A stretch of DNA of 64,000 nt, from assembly GCF_002994745.2 (NCBI RefSeq), contig NC_037094.1, positions 66,335,989 to 66,399,988 of the forward strand. The letters run 5' to 3'. The notes beneath the pieces were generated by a model. That model saw only the letters and a program-made list of their open reading frames with translations. It had not been told where the DNA came from and did not search any database. Positions within the stretch are counted from its first letter, which is position 1; each line of letters starts with the position of its first letter. The position numbers were made by a program, and so were the translations under genes. Source of the DNA: Rosa chinensis. Taxonomy: Eukaryota; Streptophyta; Magnoliopsida; Rosales; Rosaceae. Shown here piece after piece: positions 23,495 to 33,685 of this stretch.

Positions 23495-24195
23495 GCGTTC
23501 TAGGTTATTGTTTTAAACGGACGTTTCGACAATTTGTGAGAATTAAGTTGTGTATTGATGTTTAATTTCCAATAACCATAAAGCATAATAAACATTTTAG
23601 GTTTCTATAATACATAAATTGCGATTTCTATATGTGATGAATTAAGATTGTTGATTTTGTTCGAATAACCCACCTTTTATGACTCCAATCATATTCCCTA
23701 AAGTCGGTCCTCAATTGACACTACTCATTCAATTTCAAACCAAAAGGACTCATCCTCATAACATGACGGAAGGGTCTATCTGCCATCTTAATTAACACAT
23801 GACCTCTGGTCAGCGATCCAAACCCATAAGCTCCACTTGTGATACCATCCCCAAGTATCAAATTTCTATACTCAAGGTTTCTTAGGTTCAGAACAATTAA
23901 ACAGAGTTCGGTAGAGTCTACCAAGCAAATAAGACCACCACAAGAACCAATGATATTGGCTACTGGGAGCTTAATATCACAAAACATTCTAGGAGTAAAA
24001 ATTGGCCTACATTCTAGGTTTTTGTTTTAAATGGATGTTTCGACAATTTGTGAAAATAAAGTTGTGTATTGATGTTTAGTTTCCAATAACCATGAAGCAT
24101 GATAAACGTTTTAGGTTTCTGTAATACATAAATTGCGATTTCTATATGTGATGAATTAAGTTTGTTGATTTTGTTTGAATAACCAACCTTTTATG
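23495..24195. repeat. Pair of 185-bp direct repeats flanking an F-box fragment
   Basis: The block GTTTCGACAATTTGTGA, GTTGTGTATTGATGTTTA, AAATTGCGATTTCTATATG and TGATGAATTAAG occurs at about 23495-23680 and 24008-24195, roughly 93-95% identical. Between the copies lies only an F-box gene fragment (about 23681-24007). Confidence 0.8.
23681..24007 (-). pseudogene. F-box gene internal fragment
   Basis: An 88-codon frame (GSCGGLICLVDSTEL, GAYGFGSLTRGHVLIKMADR) is nearly identical to the middle of the F-box pseudogene at 21532-22191. Neither the F-box nor the C-terminus is present. It is flanked on both sides by copies of one 185-bp repeat. Confidence 0.8.
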
Positions 24196-24865
24196 TTTTT
24201 CGTGTTCTTTGATGGCCAACTTAGGATTTGAATTGCATAATTGATTCCAAATTAATATATGCTAGCGTTCTAAGTCTTAATTACTAAGTGGAAAACATAC
24301 AGTTCCTTAGGTAAATCAACAATGAGTCTTGCATGCTCGATTGACGTTCCAACTGGTGTTATTGGCTTAAATCAATCAAACTTTCATTGATCTTTATGCC
24401 TTAATTATGTTTTGTTAGTGAATAGTGTTCTATGACAAGCATTACATGTTTAATGAGGTTAATTTTGGTGCTTTCATCTAGTTAATTTAATTAAAGAAAG
24501 TAATAAGGACTTTTTATGCGTTCATCTATGTTCTTGATTGATTTCTTTCATGTAAATATTTTGATCCATGGTTTATGATTAGATTACCTCTTTTCGTGAT
24601 ATGATTAGACGCAAGATGTGGTTAACAACCATTAACACAAAAACAGTTAATTTAATCAATATGTGTTCAATACAGACTCCAAATTTAATATTTATCCATC
24701 TTATCTTGTCAAAAACGACTCCCAATCCATATCATCTTTGTATAGGATGTTTTGGACTTCTTCTAGATGCTTCTCGAATGTTCTTGGGCTCTCCTAGTCC
24801 ACTCATGTATCCCTACTCCTCCCATGTTAAAAAGCTCGAACAACTCAAAAATGCGTTTGCTTAGT

Positions 24866-25250
24866 CAGATAGGACCTTTGGCCATTGTGGAGACAACTTC
24901 TTCTTCATCACCAGGAGGTATGATTATGAACATTGAGATATGGGTGTTAAACGATTTTGACGAAAAACAATGTGTGAGATACTACAAGAACAAAATATCA
25001 GACACTATTCGTTGTGGATATGATACTCCGAGGAAATGGGAACATGACATATTTTTCACAAGTCACAATTTTCGGCATACTTCGTGTGTTCTTTTTAGAT
25101 TTAAGATACGGTTCCGTCAATAGTGTATTATACCCATTATGTCAGAACTCAGAATGAGAATTTATGGGTATGCATAGTTATCCTGAGACCTTGATTTCCT
25201 TAAAAGATTGTGGCAATTTGGAAGACGCTCATGAAGTGCTTGCCTGAGAC
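24866..25250 (+). pseudogene. F-box-associated domain fragment (C-terminal half)
   Basis: Reads QIGPLAIVETTSSSSPGG, IEIWVLNDFDEKQCVRYYKN and KWEHDIFFTSHN, stopping at 25123. A shifted frame further on gives SYPETLISLKDCGNLEDAHE near 25180-25245, the usual C-terminal style of F-box-associated domain proteins. It lacks the F-box and start and has at least one frameshift. Related to the shorter fragment at 14980-15200. Confidence 0.6.
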
Positions 25251-26290
25251 TTTTATATATTAATTGTCTTTCATAGTAAATTTAACCTGAGCAACTGAAG
25301 ATATCAGTATTTCCCTTCCTTTTTTTTTTCTTTTTTTTTAATCTTACTTAGGTGGTATGTAGCTATATTCTCCACACAAAAAAAGGGACGGTATGTAATT
25401 ATGTATTCCTATATATTCATATGGATCTATTTTATTCAATAACACTTCTGCTGATCAAATAAAGATCGAAGAGGCCAGAACATACATGTTTTCATTGCAT
25501 ATATATTATATCAACGCTGTAGACTTCAATCTCCCACTACAGACTTCAATCTCGAAACTTTTGTATTTTCTTGGGAAAAAAAATGCCTATTGTTTCGGCC
25601 AAACTGTAAATTTGTGAGCAAGGGGATTCTATCATTCGGAATAAGGATGGAAAGGTGACTACATGATTGAGAAATTGGATTACATGATTCTCAAATGCTA
25701 AAGAGGTCTTGCAAGAAAGTAGAGGAGAAATCGCAATTGGGATAGAAAAAAAATGAGTCTTGTTGCTGGAGCTATGTAACACTATTGTCAGTATTGTGCT
25801 CTTTTCGTGCTAGATCTCAATAGTATAAATGAGAAATTGGGGAAACCTAAAATGAAAAGATTAGTTGCCACTATCTTGCTTGGGCATTCCATCCCTCGAA
25901 CCTGACTAATCCAAAGGGAATTCCATACTCACAGTCACATAGAACTCTTACAAAGATCAAACCACTTTAATAGCCGGTTGAGTAGCAATGATAGAGTTTT
26001 CTGAGCCAAATTGTTTCTGAAATCTCTTCCATGGAGACAATAAGACTAGAGCGTTATTCACTGAAACTTTACAGTTCCATGACATACCAGAGAGATAATA
26101 TTTTCCTTATCTCCCCTCCAATGTGTGATATAGTAAACAAAGATCTGATTGCTGCCAACAGCAAATTTTGTGTAAGTTCAGAGATAAAAACTATATTTCT
26201 CCAAGGCCGATGACATAGTCCACAAATTAGTAGGCAATCTTAGCCCGAAAGAGAACTATATTGTTACACCTTCAGATGAAATCAGTCTTG
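25251..26290. other. Intergenic region downstream of PPCS
   Basis: No credible gene. The part nearest 26290 is expected to contain the 3' UTR of the minus-strand PPCS transcript. Homopolymer runs lie near 25318-25340. Confidence 0.5.
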
Positions 26291-26291
26291 A

Positions 26292-29200
26292 TCATAGATC
26301 AGAATTCTCAACATAGGCTGAATGCCTCTCCACAAGAAGCTCAACCAGGGGGCTCTCCACATCATCAACACTCAGAGACTTGTTTCGGCGAACTGAAATC
26401 TTTTCATTGCTGGTGACAACTACAACCTCTTCCTTTCGGCTCAAAAGCTCATTGGCTACAACCATATGCATCTTGTACTTCCAAAGAGCCATATCAGCTT
26501 TCTCTAACAGGATCTTTGAATCTGTTTCTAGCTGTTCAGGCATGTCATAGGTTTTTAATCACCAAGAAATAATACTGCATCACGTTAGTTGGGGCAATTT
26601 ACCCTCAAACTCTTGTGGGAACCAAAAATTAAACATTAATACATTAAAGAAAGTAAAGGAGTCTTGACAGTTTGTAGTAGATATACAACTGCATCATAAC
26701 AAGTGCAGTGAGACATATAGGTCCCCTTTATTTGAGACACAAGCCATAATGGAAAACGATTTCCTGTCTAAACCTACCCAAGTTTTCCTATTTCCCCAAT
26801 TGAGAATACGAAAAATGGAAGTCTGAAACACTGAGGTGAGAACTATAACGAATGATACTCCCCCAACAAAGTATTGAAGTTATCATCAGGTTATTCAGCC
26901 ACATCCAAAACTCTTCTGGATAGTATTAAGGAAAATAATTTTTCATCCACGTACAGTTATCATAACTCGTAAGAATATTAAACTTTGATAGATAGGATTA
27001 GCAGACTAGAAGAAAAGCAGAAGCTTCGTGTCTAACCTTGAATGATATGCAGAAGGCCATGGGGGCCCATTCTTTCCTCAGCACTAAGAGCATCTTTGGC
27101 ACCTGAACAAGTCGCATATCCAATGGACCAGAGCCTGACTGAATTTTGTGTTCTGCCTGCATAAGCATTGTTTTTTGTTTTAAAGAAAATGAGATGTACA
27201 CATGAAAGAACAATCTATGGAATCATTACATATCAGTGATATCACTCTTTAAAGACATGCTATGAAACTTCCAAGGATTACATATTTTGCCGCCGCAACA
27301 TATTTAAGGAATACTGAGGTCAAAGGGAAGGGTTATGTTATCTACCTCTTGAGGTGTATAATGCAGCCATAAAACACAGTGAAAAGCACATAAACAAAAA
27401 ACAGTTAGTAATCATTACCATGCTCTTCCAAGGGACGTAAAAGTCAGATACTGCTGCTGCAAGATATAGCATGGCATGTGGTCCAATACTTCGTATTGTA
27501 AATGCAACCATCTGCAACATCTGCTCATATGCCAAGACCAATTAGTCAAGGACATAAGATATCTAAAACTACCAGCCACTTAACAAAATGTGAAGTAATG
27601 CAGGCAACTTTAAGGTAGCCTATAAAGCTAACCTGGAGATACTCAAATATTGTTGTGAAGGGAAGTTTCAGCAAGAGGCCGTCTGCTACTGCCTACAATA
27701 AAATAAATAAATAACCATTTAGGATTCATTGTCACATAGTGCTACTATTTTGCTATTGCATTATATGCCAAGAGGAGAAAAAAGTCAATCTATGGACAAC
27801 TATGTAAAGAAATTACTCAATGCAAGAAAAATAAAAGTGGTCCATACAGCATGAGTCTTAGTGATAGCACTCCTCACTGCTTGTGAATGGGACTGGTGTA
27901 CTGTGAATATGAAACAAAGTTCTGTCATCTAAGCAGGAACTGTTTTACATATTCATGACATATGTAGTTATTCATATCATAAGATAATCATCAAAGGGTT
28001 ATATAGTATTGCTAGTCAGATCAACTTTGACATCACAAGAAAGCAGCAAGAAAAGAAAAGACTCCTCCTGTATACCAAAAACTAGATCAGCACCTAAAAC
28101 AATAACTCAGATAGTCAAGCATTGTAAGGCCGATTTAAATAGTTTAACCTCTCAACCTTTAGTATCATAACATTCCACCATCCTCCAAATACTGACATCC
28201 TCTCTGCCTACTCTTCTCTTCAGTTCACCCATATACCAGTATCTATGACTTGGCACTATGCAAAACATATACCGGTGCATACAAATTAAATATCTACTAA
28301 GCTACTTAAGGAAATTGAACCTGGATGTGGTGGAACCAATTATTAAGAAATAGACAATACTACTGAAGTGTTGAGCTGTCAATGAGTGAAAAGCTTCATT
28401 ACTTCAGCAAAATGTTTCTGTTAATTAGGCCATGAAAATTAAGTTTCTGAATTCTGAGTAATTATGTACCCACTGCACAAAGGTCTCATTTTTTTTATGG
28501 CATGCGGTGGCCTTTATCAAGTTAGAGGTGTTTTGCAATTATGTAGTTTAACTGCTATGTCACAAATCCATGTATCATTTTGTCATACTCAAACTTGAGA
28601 GCTGGAAACATAAATTAACATTTGACTAATCATGTGTATTTCTATTACAAGTATAAGAAGAGAACAAGAAGAGAACATATATAACCATACAAGTACAGTA
28701 AATAACTAAATACAGACCTTGAATGTTTGACTCATCCAAAATTTCCAGACATTCAAGTAACGGATCATCGGGAAGAGATCTGCAATATGGTTGGCAGGTT
28801 CCCCTGCATAACATTTGCGGATAAATAATTATAAGAAATACGGTTCTCTTGTACCATTTAAAATTGTTGAAACGAATAGATCATATATAAGGTGATAGAA
28901 ACCATCATTACCTCCGATAAAGAAAGATAACAGCATAGCCTGCCTTCAAAAAGTACCTGTGATATTATCAGACAACTCCTATCAATATCCTATATATTAA
29001 ATATGACAAATTCAGTGATTTTAAGGTGGTATACTCTGTGGAAGCTGCTCCTCTGTGACCTGAGCTGAAGTTGTCAATGTAGCGCACACATCGTTGCTCC
29101 AGAGGAACCGTGGTACCACCAGAGGTTACACAAACCACCCTCCTAGCTCCTCCATTTCCTATAATTTATATTAATCAATCAAAAACCAACCTGGAAAATG

Positions 29201-29419
29201 AAGGAAAAGGGAACTAAGGTTTCAAAGAATTGGAAAATATCAAAAAAAAATGAAAAAAAAGGTGAACGTGCCAGAAGGTTGCGAATTCTTCTTAACAAAT
29301 GCCTCAAGTTTTTCACTCACGTCATCCCTGTTCTTTAAAGGAGGAGCTGAGTCATAAAAGGATTTGATTTCTGCATCCAGCACTTGTTTAGGAATTTCTA
29401 ACCCATCTGTTAGAGCCAT
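26292..29419 (-). CDS. PPCS: Phosphopantothenate-cysteine ligase (CoA biosynthesis)
   Basis: Joins 4'-phosphopantothenate and cysteine, the second step from pantothenate to coenzyme A, using a nucleotide triphosphate. Nine coding exons from the start: 29419-29272, 29158-29035, 28956-28912, 28803-28718, 27900-27848, 27692-27633, 27520-27419, 27156-27037 and 26531-26292; 978 nt, 325 residues, close to the plant norm. Signature stretches in order: [14 protein letters not shown] and [14 protein letters not shown] (Rossmann-type N-terminus), [69 protein letters not shown] and a C-terminal helix. The first intron needs a GC-AG splice to stay in frame; all the others use GT-AG. The protein is presumably cytosolic, since no targeting peptide is visible. 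The assignment is firm. Confidence 0.95.
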
Positions 29420-29881
29420 TTTGAAACTTGCCTGCAGCCAAAGAATTACTAAACTAAAATTTCCAACTTTATACACTTTCACATTATATAAATAAACTTA
29501 ACCATCTCTATCTAAGAGTACAAATAATTTCAGAAACCCAATCATATGATTCATAATTAATTAAGAAACCCAATAAAAAGAACAAAACTTTGAATAGCAG
29601 ATTACTAGATTACAGCTAAATTAATCGTCTTTAGCCATAAAAATTACAAATTTCATTGGGTAGCATAAGAATTCATCTACGAGTTTATATAAGGAAAAAC
29701 AAGAGCGGTGGAAATTTGCATTTGATTCATAACAATGTGATGGCAGACTAGAAAATAACAAAAAGCAGAGCTGGAAAATCAATTAGAAATCGAAACCTGT
29801 AGATGAAGAGCAGCTTAAGAATTGGGTTTTCTGGAATTAGAAGGTGAGGAGAAAAAGTGTGAACTGCTGGCTTATTTATAG
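29420..29881 (-). promoter_or_regulatory. PPCS leader intron and TATA box
   Basis: TATAAATAAG on the minus strand at about 29871-29880 is a good TATA box. A donor (CTACAG|GTTTCG near 29797) and an acceptor (GGCTGCAG) just upstream of the start codon would remove a leader intron of roughly 350 bp. The intron and transcription start are inferred. Confidence 0.5.
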
Positions 29882-30011
29882 CTTCTTTTTTTTTTTTTTT
29901 AATAATAAAAATGAGAATGGAGCCCGCCAAAGTTGACGGCGCCGACTCGATCAATTTAATTGCTTCGTTGCGCCGTCGTGATTCTGGTAAAAAGTAACAA
30001 ATGCTATAATT

Positions 30012-30016
30012 AAAAA
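30012..30016 (-). terminator. RNA polymerase III terminator
   Basis: Five T residues on the tRNA sense strand, beginning 9 nt past the 3' end of tRNA-Trp, the usual Pol III stop. Confidence 0.75.
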
Positions 30017-30024
30017 GCGGGAAT

Positions 30025-30096
30025 TGAACCCGACGTGAATCGAACACGCAACCTTCTGATCTGGAGTCAGACGCGCTACCATTGCGCCACGGATCC
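30025..30096 (-). tRNA. trnW-CCA: tRNA-Trp (anticodon CCA)
   Basis: 72 nt on the minus strand starting GGATCCGTGGCGCAATGGTA. The acceptor stem GGATCCG pairs with CGGGTTC (one G-T wobble), with discriminator A. The anticodon arm is TCTGA-CTCCAGA-TCAGA with CCA at positions 34-36. The T arm contains GTTCGATTC. There is no intron and CCA is not encoded, as expected for a nuclear plant tRNA gene. Confidence 0.95.
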
Positions 30097-30099
30097 TGT

Positions 30100-31502
30100 T
30101 GTTCAATATATGCAATTAATTTTTATATAAATAATTTTGATACGTTGAGAAAGACGTTAGGCATTCCTTAAGTGTTAAAAATGGTGGATCAACAAAAAAA
30201 AACATATCTAATCATAGGTCTTATCGCACCGCTAGGAAGAATTTGGGTTCTTTCAGCTTTCGTTGCGTTTTATTTGGTTTTGATTCGTTGCGTGTAGTTT
30301 TGGAGGAACTATGTAAGTCGAGACCAGTGATTTTGTATGTGCTGCCCTATACAGGCCTTCATCAAAAAGATTGATTTATGTATTTTTAGCGTCCAAGTTC
30401 AAACTGGCCCACCAACACGGCGGTGTGGTTGTTGTGCAGCCGTTGCTTATTGCTCTGTACGTATCTCAACAGGTGCAGTACCTAATTGATCATACGGCTA
30501 TTTCTTCGTTTCAGTTAGTAACTCAGTTGTAATCCAGAGCCCATCTGCTTGAAATTTTCAGCAAAGGTTTTATCTTTCATTTAATATAGCAATAGAAATG
30601 GTGTTTGAAATAATAGTGGGAGGGAGAAAGGTGTTAATTTCTAATGTTGATTGGCTTGATATCACAAGAAAGAAGAAACTTTCTGATAATGGGTTTATGA
30701 GGGTTTCAGTATTAGTGCATTTGTCATGTTGTACATTGTAGTTACAGATACTGAGTTTACCGCAGTAGCTATGTGTATGTCGTTGCTCTTGAGTGCCATA
30801 AGTCTTAAGTCTCCTAATCTTGCTCAACCCCAGTGCTTTTTTAATATTGTTTACAAGGAGACATTTTTATCTAATTATAGTTGACATGTTTTTCTCTTGG
30901 ACGTAAGTTGGTTTCTGATTATCGTTTTCCTCCTAGATTTTGCATTGGTGTGATCCACAAAGAAGAGTGCGAAAGGTTAGAAGAACAAATGGAGCAGATA
31001 GATATCTTGAATGAGTTTCCTTCCACTTTTTTCTGAAGAAATTTTCAATTAAAGATGATTGATTTTGAGCAATTGATAGAAAGAAAGCAATTGATAATGA
31101 TCTAGGGATGGTGCTTAATTCTTTGGCGTTTACTTCTTTCCTTACAAGAGTTATAACTCTGCATGGAGATCTTATAATCTTTCTTTTAGGAGAATCTAAC
31201 CGCTGATTCAGCCTAATCCTAATCGTAATTATAGGAAGCATCATGAGTGACATGAAGCGTTTTAATTCCTTGTCGTTTTAATTTTGCTCAAATCTTACTT
31301 CTTTCCTTATAACTCTTTATAAAGATTGCATTGAGATCTTATAATATTTTTTTGTTTGTTAGGAGAATATTATCATGTTAAAAAAAATTACAAATAACTT
31401 CTGAGGGTAGATTTTTCCCTTTTTGTTTTTGGAAATAATCAATGTCGGTTTTATATTTGCAGGGAAGAGTCGGTTTAAGACCAAACCAAAAAACAAAAAC
31501 TC
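30100..31502. other. Intergenic DNA without recognised gene
   Basis: AT-rich with short frames only. No conserved element was identified before the MITE at 31506. Confidence 0.5.
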
Positions 31503-31505
31503 TTA

Positions 31506-31848
31506 GGCCTTGTTTGGTTCACGGAAAGGAAAGTAATTCTTTTGTCTTTCCTATGGGAAGAGAAATGAAATTTCCTAACAACTTTCCATTCCGATGTTTG
31601 GTAACATAAGGAAAGTTATCAGGAAAGTTGTTAAAAGTTTGTCAATAATGTAATAAAATAATATGTTGTGAGTAATAAATGCAAGGAAAGAAGAGGGGAA
31701 AGTGATTCATTTGAGATTTGGAAGGAACCACTTTCCCCCTTATTTTCCCTTCCTTCAGGAAACGATTTCCTTTCCTTTTGCATCCCAAACACAGGAAATG
31801 AAACTTGTTCCTTTCCTGATGCTTCCTTTCCACGAACCAAACGTGGCC
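31506..31848. mobile_element. Tourist-type (PIF/Harbinger) MITE
   Basis: A 343-bp non-coding element with terminal inverted repeats: GGCCTTGTTTGGTTCACG at the left and GGCCACGTTTGGTTCGTG read inward from the right. It is flanked by a TTA target duplication (31503-31505 and 31849-31851). GGCC-TTGTTTGG ends plus a TWA duplication are characteristic of Tourist elements. The right-hand TTA overlaps the TATA box of the next exon. The interior is near-palindromic, so both strands show matching open frames. Confidence 0.88.
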
Positions 31849-31849
31849 T

Positions 31850-31857
31850 TATATAAA
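31850..31857 (+). promoter_or_regulatory. TATA box immediately next to a MITE
   Basis: TATATAAA lies 88 bp before the ATG at 31945, the right spacing for a plant TATA box. Its first two bases belong to the MITE target duplication, so everything upstream of the TATA box is now transposon sequence. Confidence 0.6.
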
Positions 31858-31944
31858 GCCCCTACCTTGCACCAGATTTCACAATTCTCTTGCACACAGT
31901 TCTCTCGCACCTTTTGAGGATCAGTCTCTCGTTTCTGACATCCA

Positions 31945-31999
31945 ATGGCCGACGAGCAGAAGCAACGCGTCGTTCTCAATCCCACCGATTGCGACCTAG
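31945..31999 (+). CDS. First coding exon of a gene whose remainder is missing
   Basis: ATG starts MADEQKQRVVLNPTDCDL and ends at a good donor (CTAG|GTATGT), leaving one base in phase. A TATA box and a pyrimidine-rich leader (CTCTCGTTTCTGAC) precede it. RVVLNP-DCDL resembles the N-terminus I associate with plant SPRY-domain, hnRNP U-like proteins, but 18 residues are too few to be sure. No following exon is present in the 396 bp before the copia LTR, nor was one found beyond the element. The gene is probably truncated by the rearrangement; alternatively a very long intron separates the rest. Confidence 0.45.
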
Positions 32000-32395
32000 G
32001 TATGTAAATTTCTTTAGATTTTGATAATGGTAGTGCGAAACCCTAACTCTAATTCATCCATGCATGCATAATTTGGTCTCTGTGATTTGCGAGAGTTCAA
32101 AAATCAAAACCTTTTTTGCTTTGGAAAAGCTTTCCCAATATCGTAAACCTCTTTGCTTTCCTTTGTGTCCGACTGAGGACGACGACGACCTATTTAGTCT
32201 TTGTAATTGAGAACCGACCGGGGTTTTAGGGTTTTAGTTGCCTTTAGTTGTATATGGAGGCGAACTTGATTTGCTTTAATCTGGGCTCGTGCTATATGAA
32301 GCTCAACAACTTATATGACTCTAAAAGTTTCGAATGAAATTGAAAGGATGTGCTTTAAAGTTGATTCAATAATTCATAGCTAGTGAGTTGAATTA
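32000..32395 (+). other. Intron or flank between the first exon and the copia element
   Basis: T-rich sequence following the donor at 31999/32000. No acceptor-plus-exon combination was recognised. Confidence 0.4.
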
Positions 32396-32605
32396 GTCAA
32401 AATATGAAATGAAAAGGAAGAGATATTTGTGAGTGATGAATTTCCTCATATTGATTCAATGGTGTAAATGGGGTTATATATACAAGCCCTACACTACTAC
32501 ATTACACATCTTGATCTCCAAGTAAACTTGTTCTTCAAGTGTACTTTTCCTCCAAGTTTCCCTCTTCAACAGGATTATATGCAAGCAAACTTGTTCTACA
32601 CAACA
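32396..32605 (-). repeat. Copia 3' LTR
   Basis: Shares the whole 210-bp text with 38261-38470 (for example GATATTTGTGAGTGATGAAT and GCCCTACACTACTACATTAC). Contains GGTTATATATACAAGCC, a TATA-like promoter motif on the other strand. Confidence 0.9.
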
Positions 32606-32614
32606 TACTCCCCC

Positions 32615-33096
32615 TCAAGTTGGCGCATAAATGTCACGAAGACCCAACTTGCCTAGTGAGTCATGGAACAACTTGCTAGATACAGCTTTGGTAAGTATAT
32701 CCGCTAATTGCTCCTCGGTTTGAACAAAAGGAAATGAGATTAACTTTGCATCCAGCTTTTCCTTAATGAAGTGTCGATCAACTTCCACATGTTTCGTTCG
32801 GTCATGTTGTACAGGATTATGTGATATGTCAATAGCTGCTTTGTTATCACAGTACAATTGCATTGCTTACTTAGGCTTAAAACCCAAATCTCGAAGTAAA
32901 TTTTGTAGCCATAGAAGTTCACACACTCCATGTGCCATACCTCTATATTCAGCTTCAGCACTTGACCTTGCAACAACCTTTTGCTTCTTACTTCTCCAGG
33001 TAACAAGGTTTCCACCCACAAAGGTGAAGTACCCAGATGTAGACTTCCTGTTTGTGATAGAACCAGCCCAATCTGCATCTGTATATCCACTAACAT
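32615..33096 (-). pseudogene. Copia RNase H region
   Basis: The frame 32863-32615 contains LYCDNKAAIDISHNPV, HVEVDRHFI and EEQLADILTKA, the copia RNase H core and C-terminus. The upstream RNase H part (including SYVD-type and EAEYR-type motifs) lies in other frames. Confidence 0.85.
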
Positions 33097-33103
33097 CGAG
33101 GTG

Positions 33104-33571
33104 CTAGCATTTAGAAAACATTAAACCTTTTCCTAGTGCTGACTTTAAGTACCTCAAGATTCTTATCACTTCCTCCAGATGTCGTTCACTTGGATTATGC
33201 ATAAACTGACTCACAACACTGAATGCATAAGCAACATCAGGTCTAGTGTGTGACAAATATATCAGGCGTCCCACTAACCTCCGATATCTTGGTTTATTAG
33301 TTGGAACATGATCAAGATATTCTACTAGTTTGTGATTTTGCTCTATTGGAGTGTCAATTAGAGAACAATCCAACATACCTGTCTCTGCCAAGATATCCAA
33401 CACATACTTTCGCTGACATAAGAAGAAGCCATCTCTTCCCCTGGCTACCTCAATCCCCATGAAGTACTTCAAATCTCCCAAATTCTTCATCTCAAACTCA
33501 GAAGCCAACTTATTCTGAAGACTTTCAATTTCTACCAAGTCATCCCTTGTTATTATCATATCATCCACCTA
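33104..33571 (-). pseudogene. Copia reverse transcriptase, C-terminal part with a damaged YVDD box
   Basis: Reads VDDMIITRDD onward through LGDLKYFMGIEV and YRRLVGRLIYLSHTRPDVAY. The Tyr expected before VDD is a TAG stop (33569-33571), which on its own inactivates the catalytic motif. Confidence 0.85.
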
Positions 33572-33685
33572 TATAATAAGCACAGTTACCTTCCCATTTT
33601 GGTGCTTTAAGAATAAGGTGTGGTCTGAATTGCTCTACTTGTATCCAAAGCATCTCATGGACTGAGTGAATCTGCCAAACCATGC

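Larger units (their letters stand above)
22349..24640. mobile_element. Probable LTR-like retroelement remnant (rearranged)
   Basis: Non-coding sequence starting near TGATAAACTCTCATTTTAC. It is organised like the solo LTR at 41453-43779: a purine-rich first half with AATGAAGTTTTCC and repeated AGGAATCC/CTAGG motifs, and a later part with long AT-rich text. It is internally rearranged, with an F-box fragment and a duplicated segment inside and an inverted piece at its right edge. Element ends and target duplication could not be fixed. Confidence 0.4.
22770..24830. repeat. Inverted repeat pair (about 22770-22915 and 24660-24830)
   Basis: The right arm read on the minus strand gives GCCCAAGAACATTC, AGAAGTCCAAAAC and GATATGGATTG in the same order as the left arm on the plus strand, with about 85-90% identity. 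It indicates two pieces of the same retroelement-like sequence in opposite orientation. Confidence 0.7.

Noticed and set aside
29748..30047. Minus-strand frame overlapping the tRNA
   Set aside because: Shadow frame over the PPCS promoter and the 3' end of tRNA-Trp.
31631..31985. Several overlapping frames on both strands
   Set aside because: They fall in the Tourist MITE, whose near-palindromic interior creates mirrored frames.
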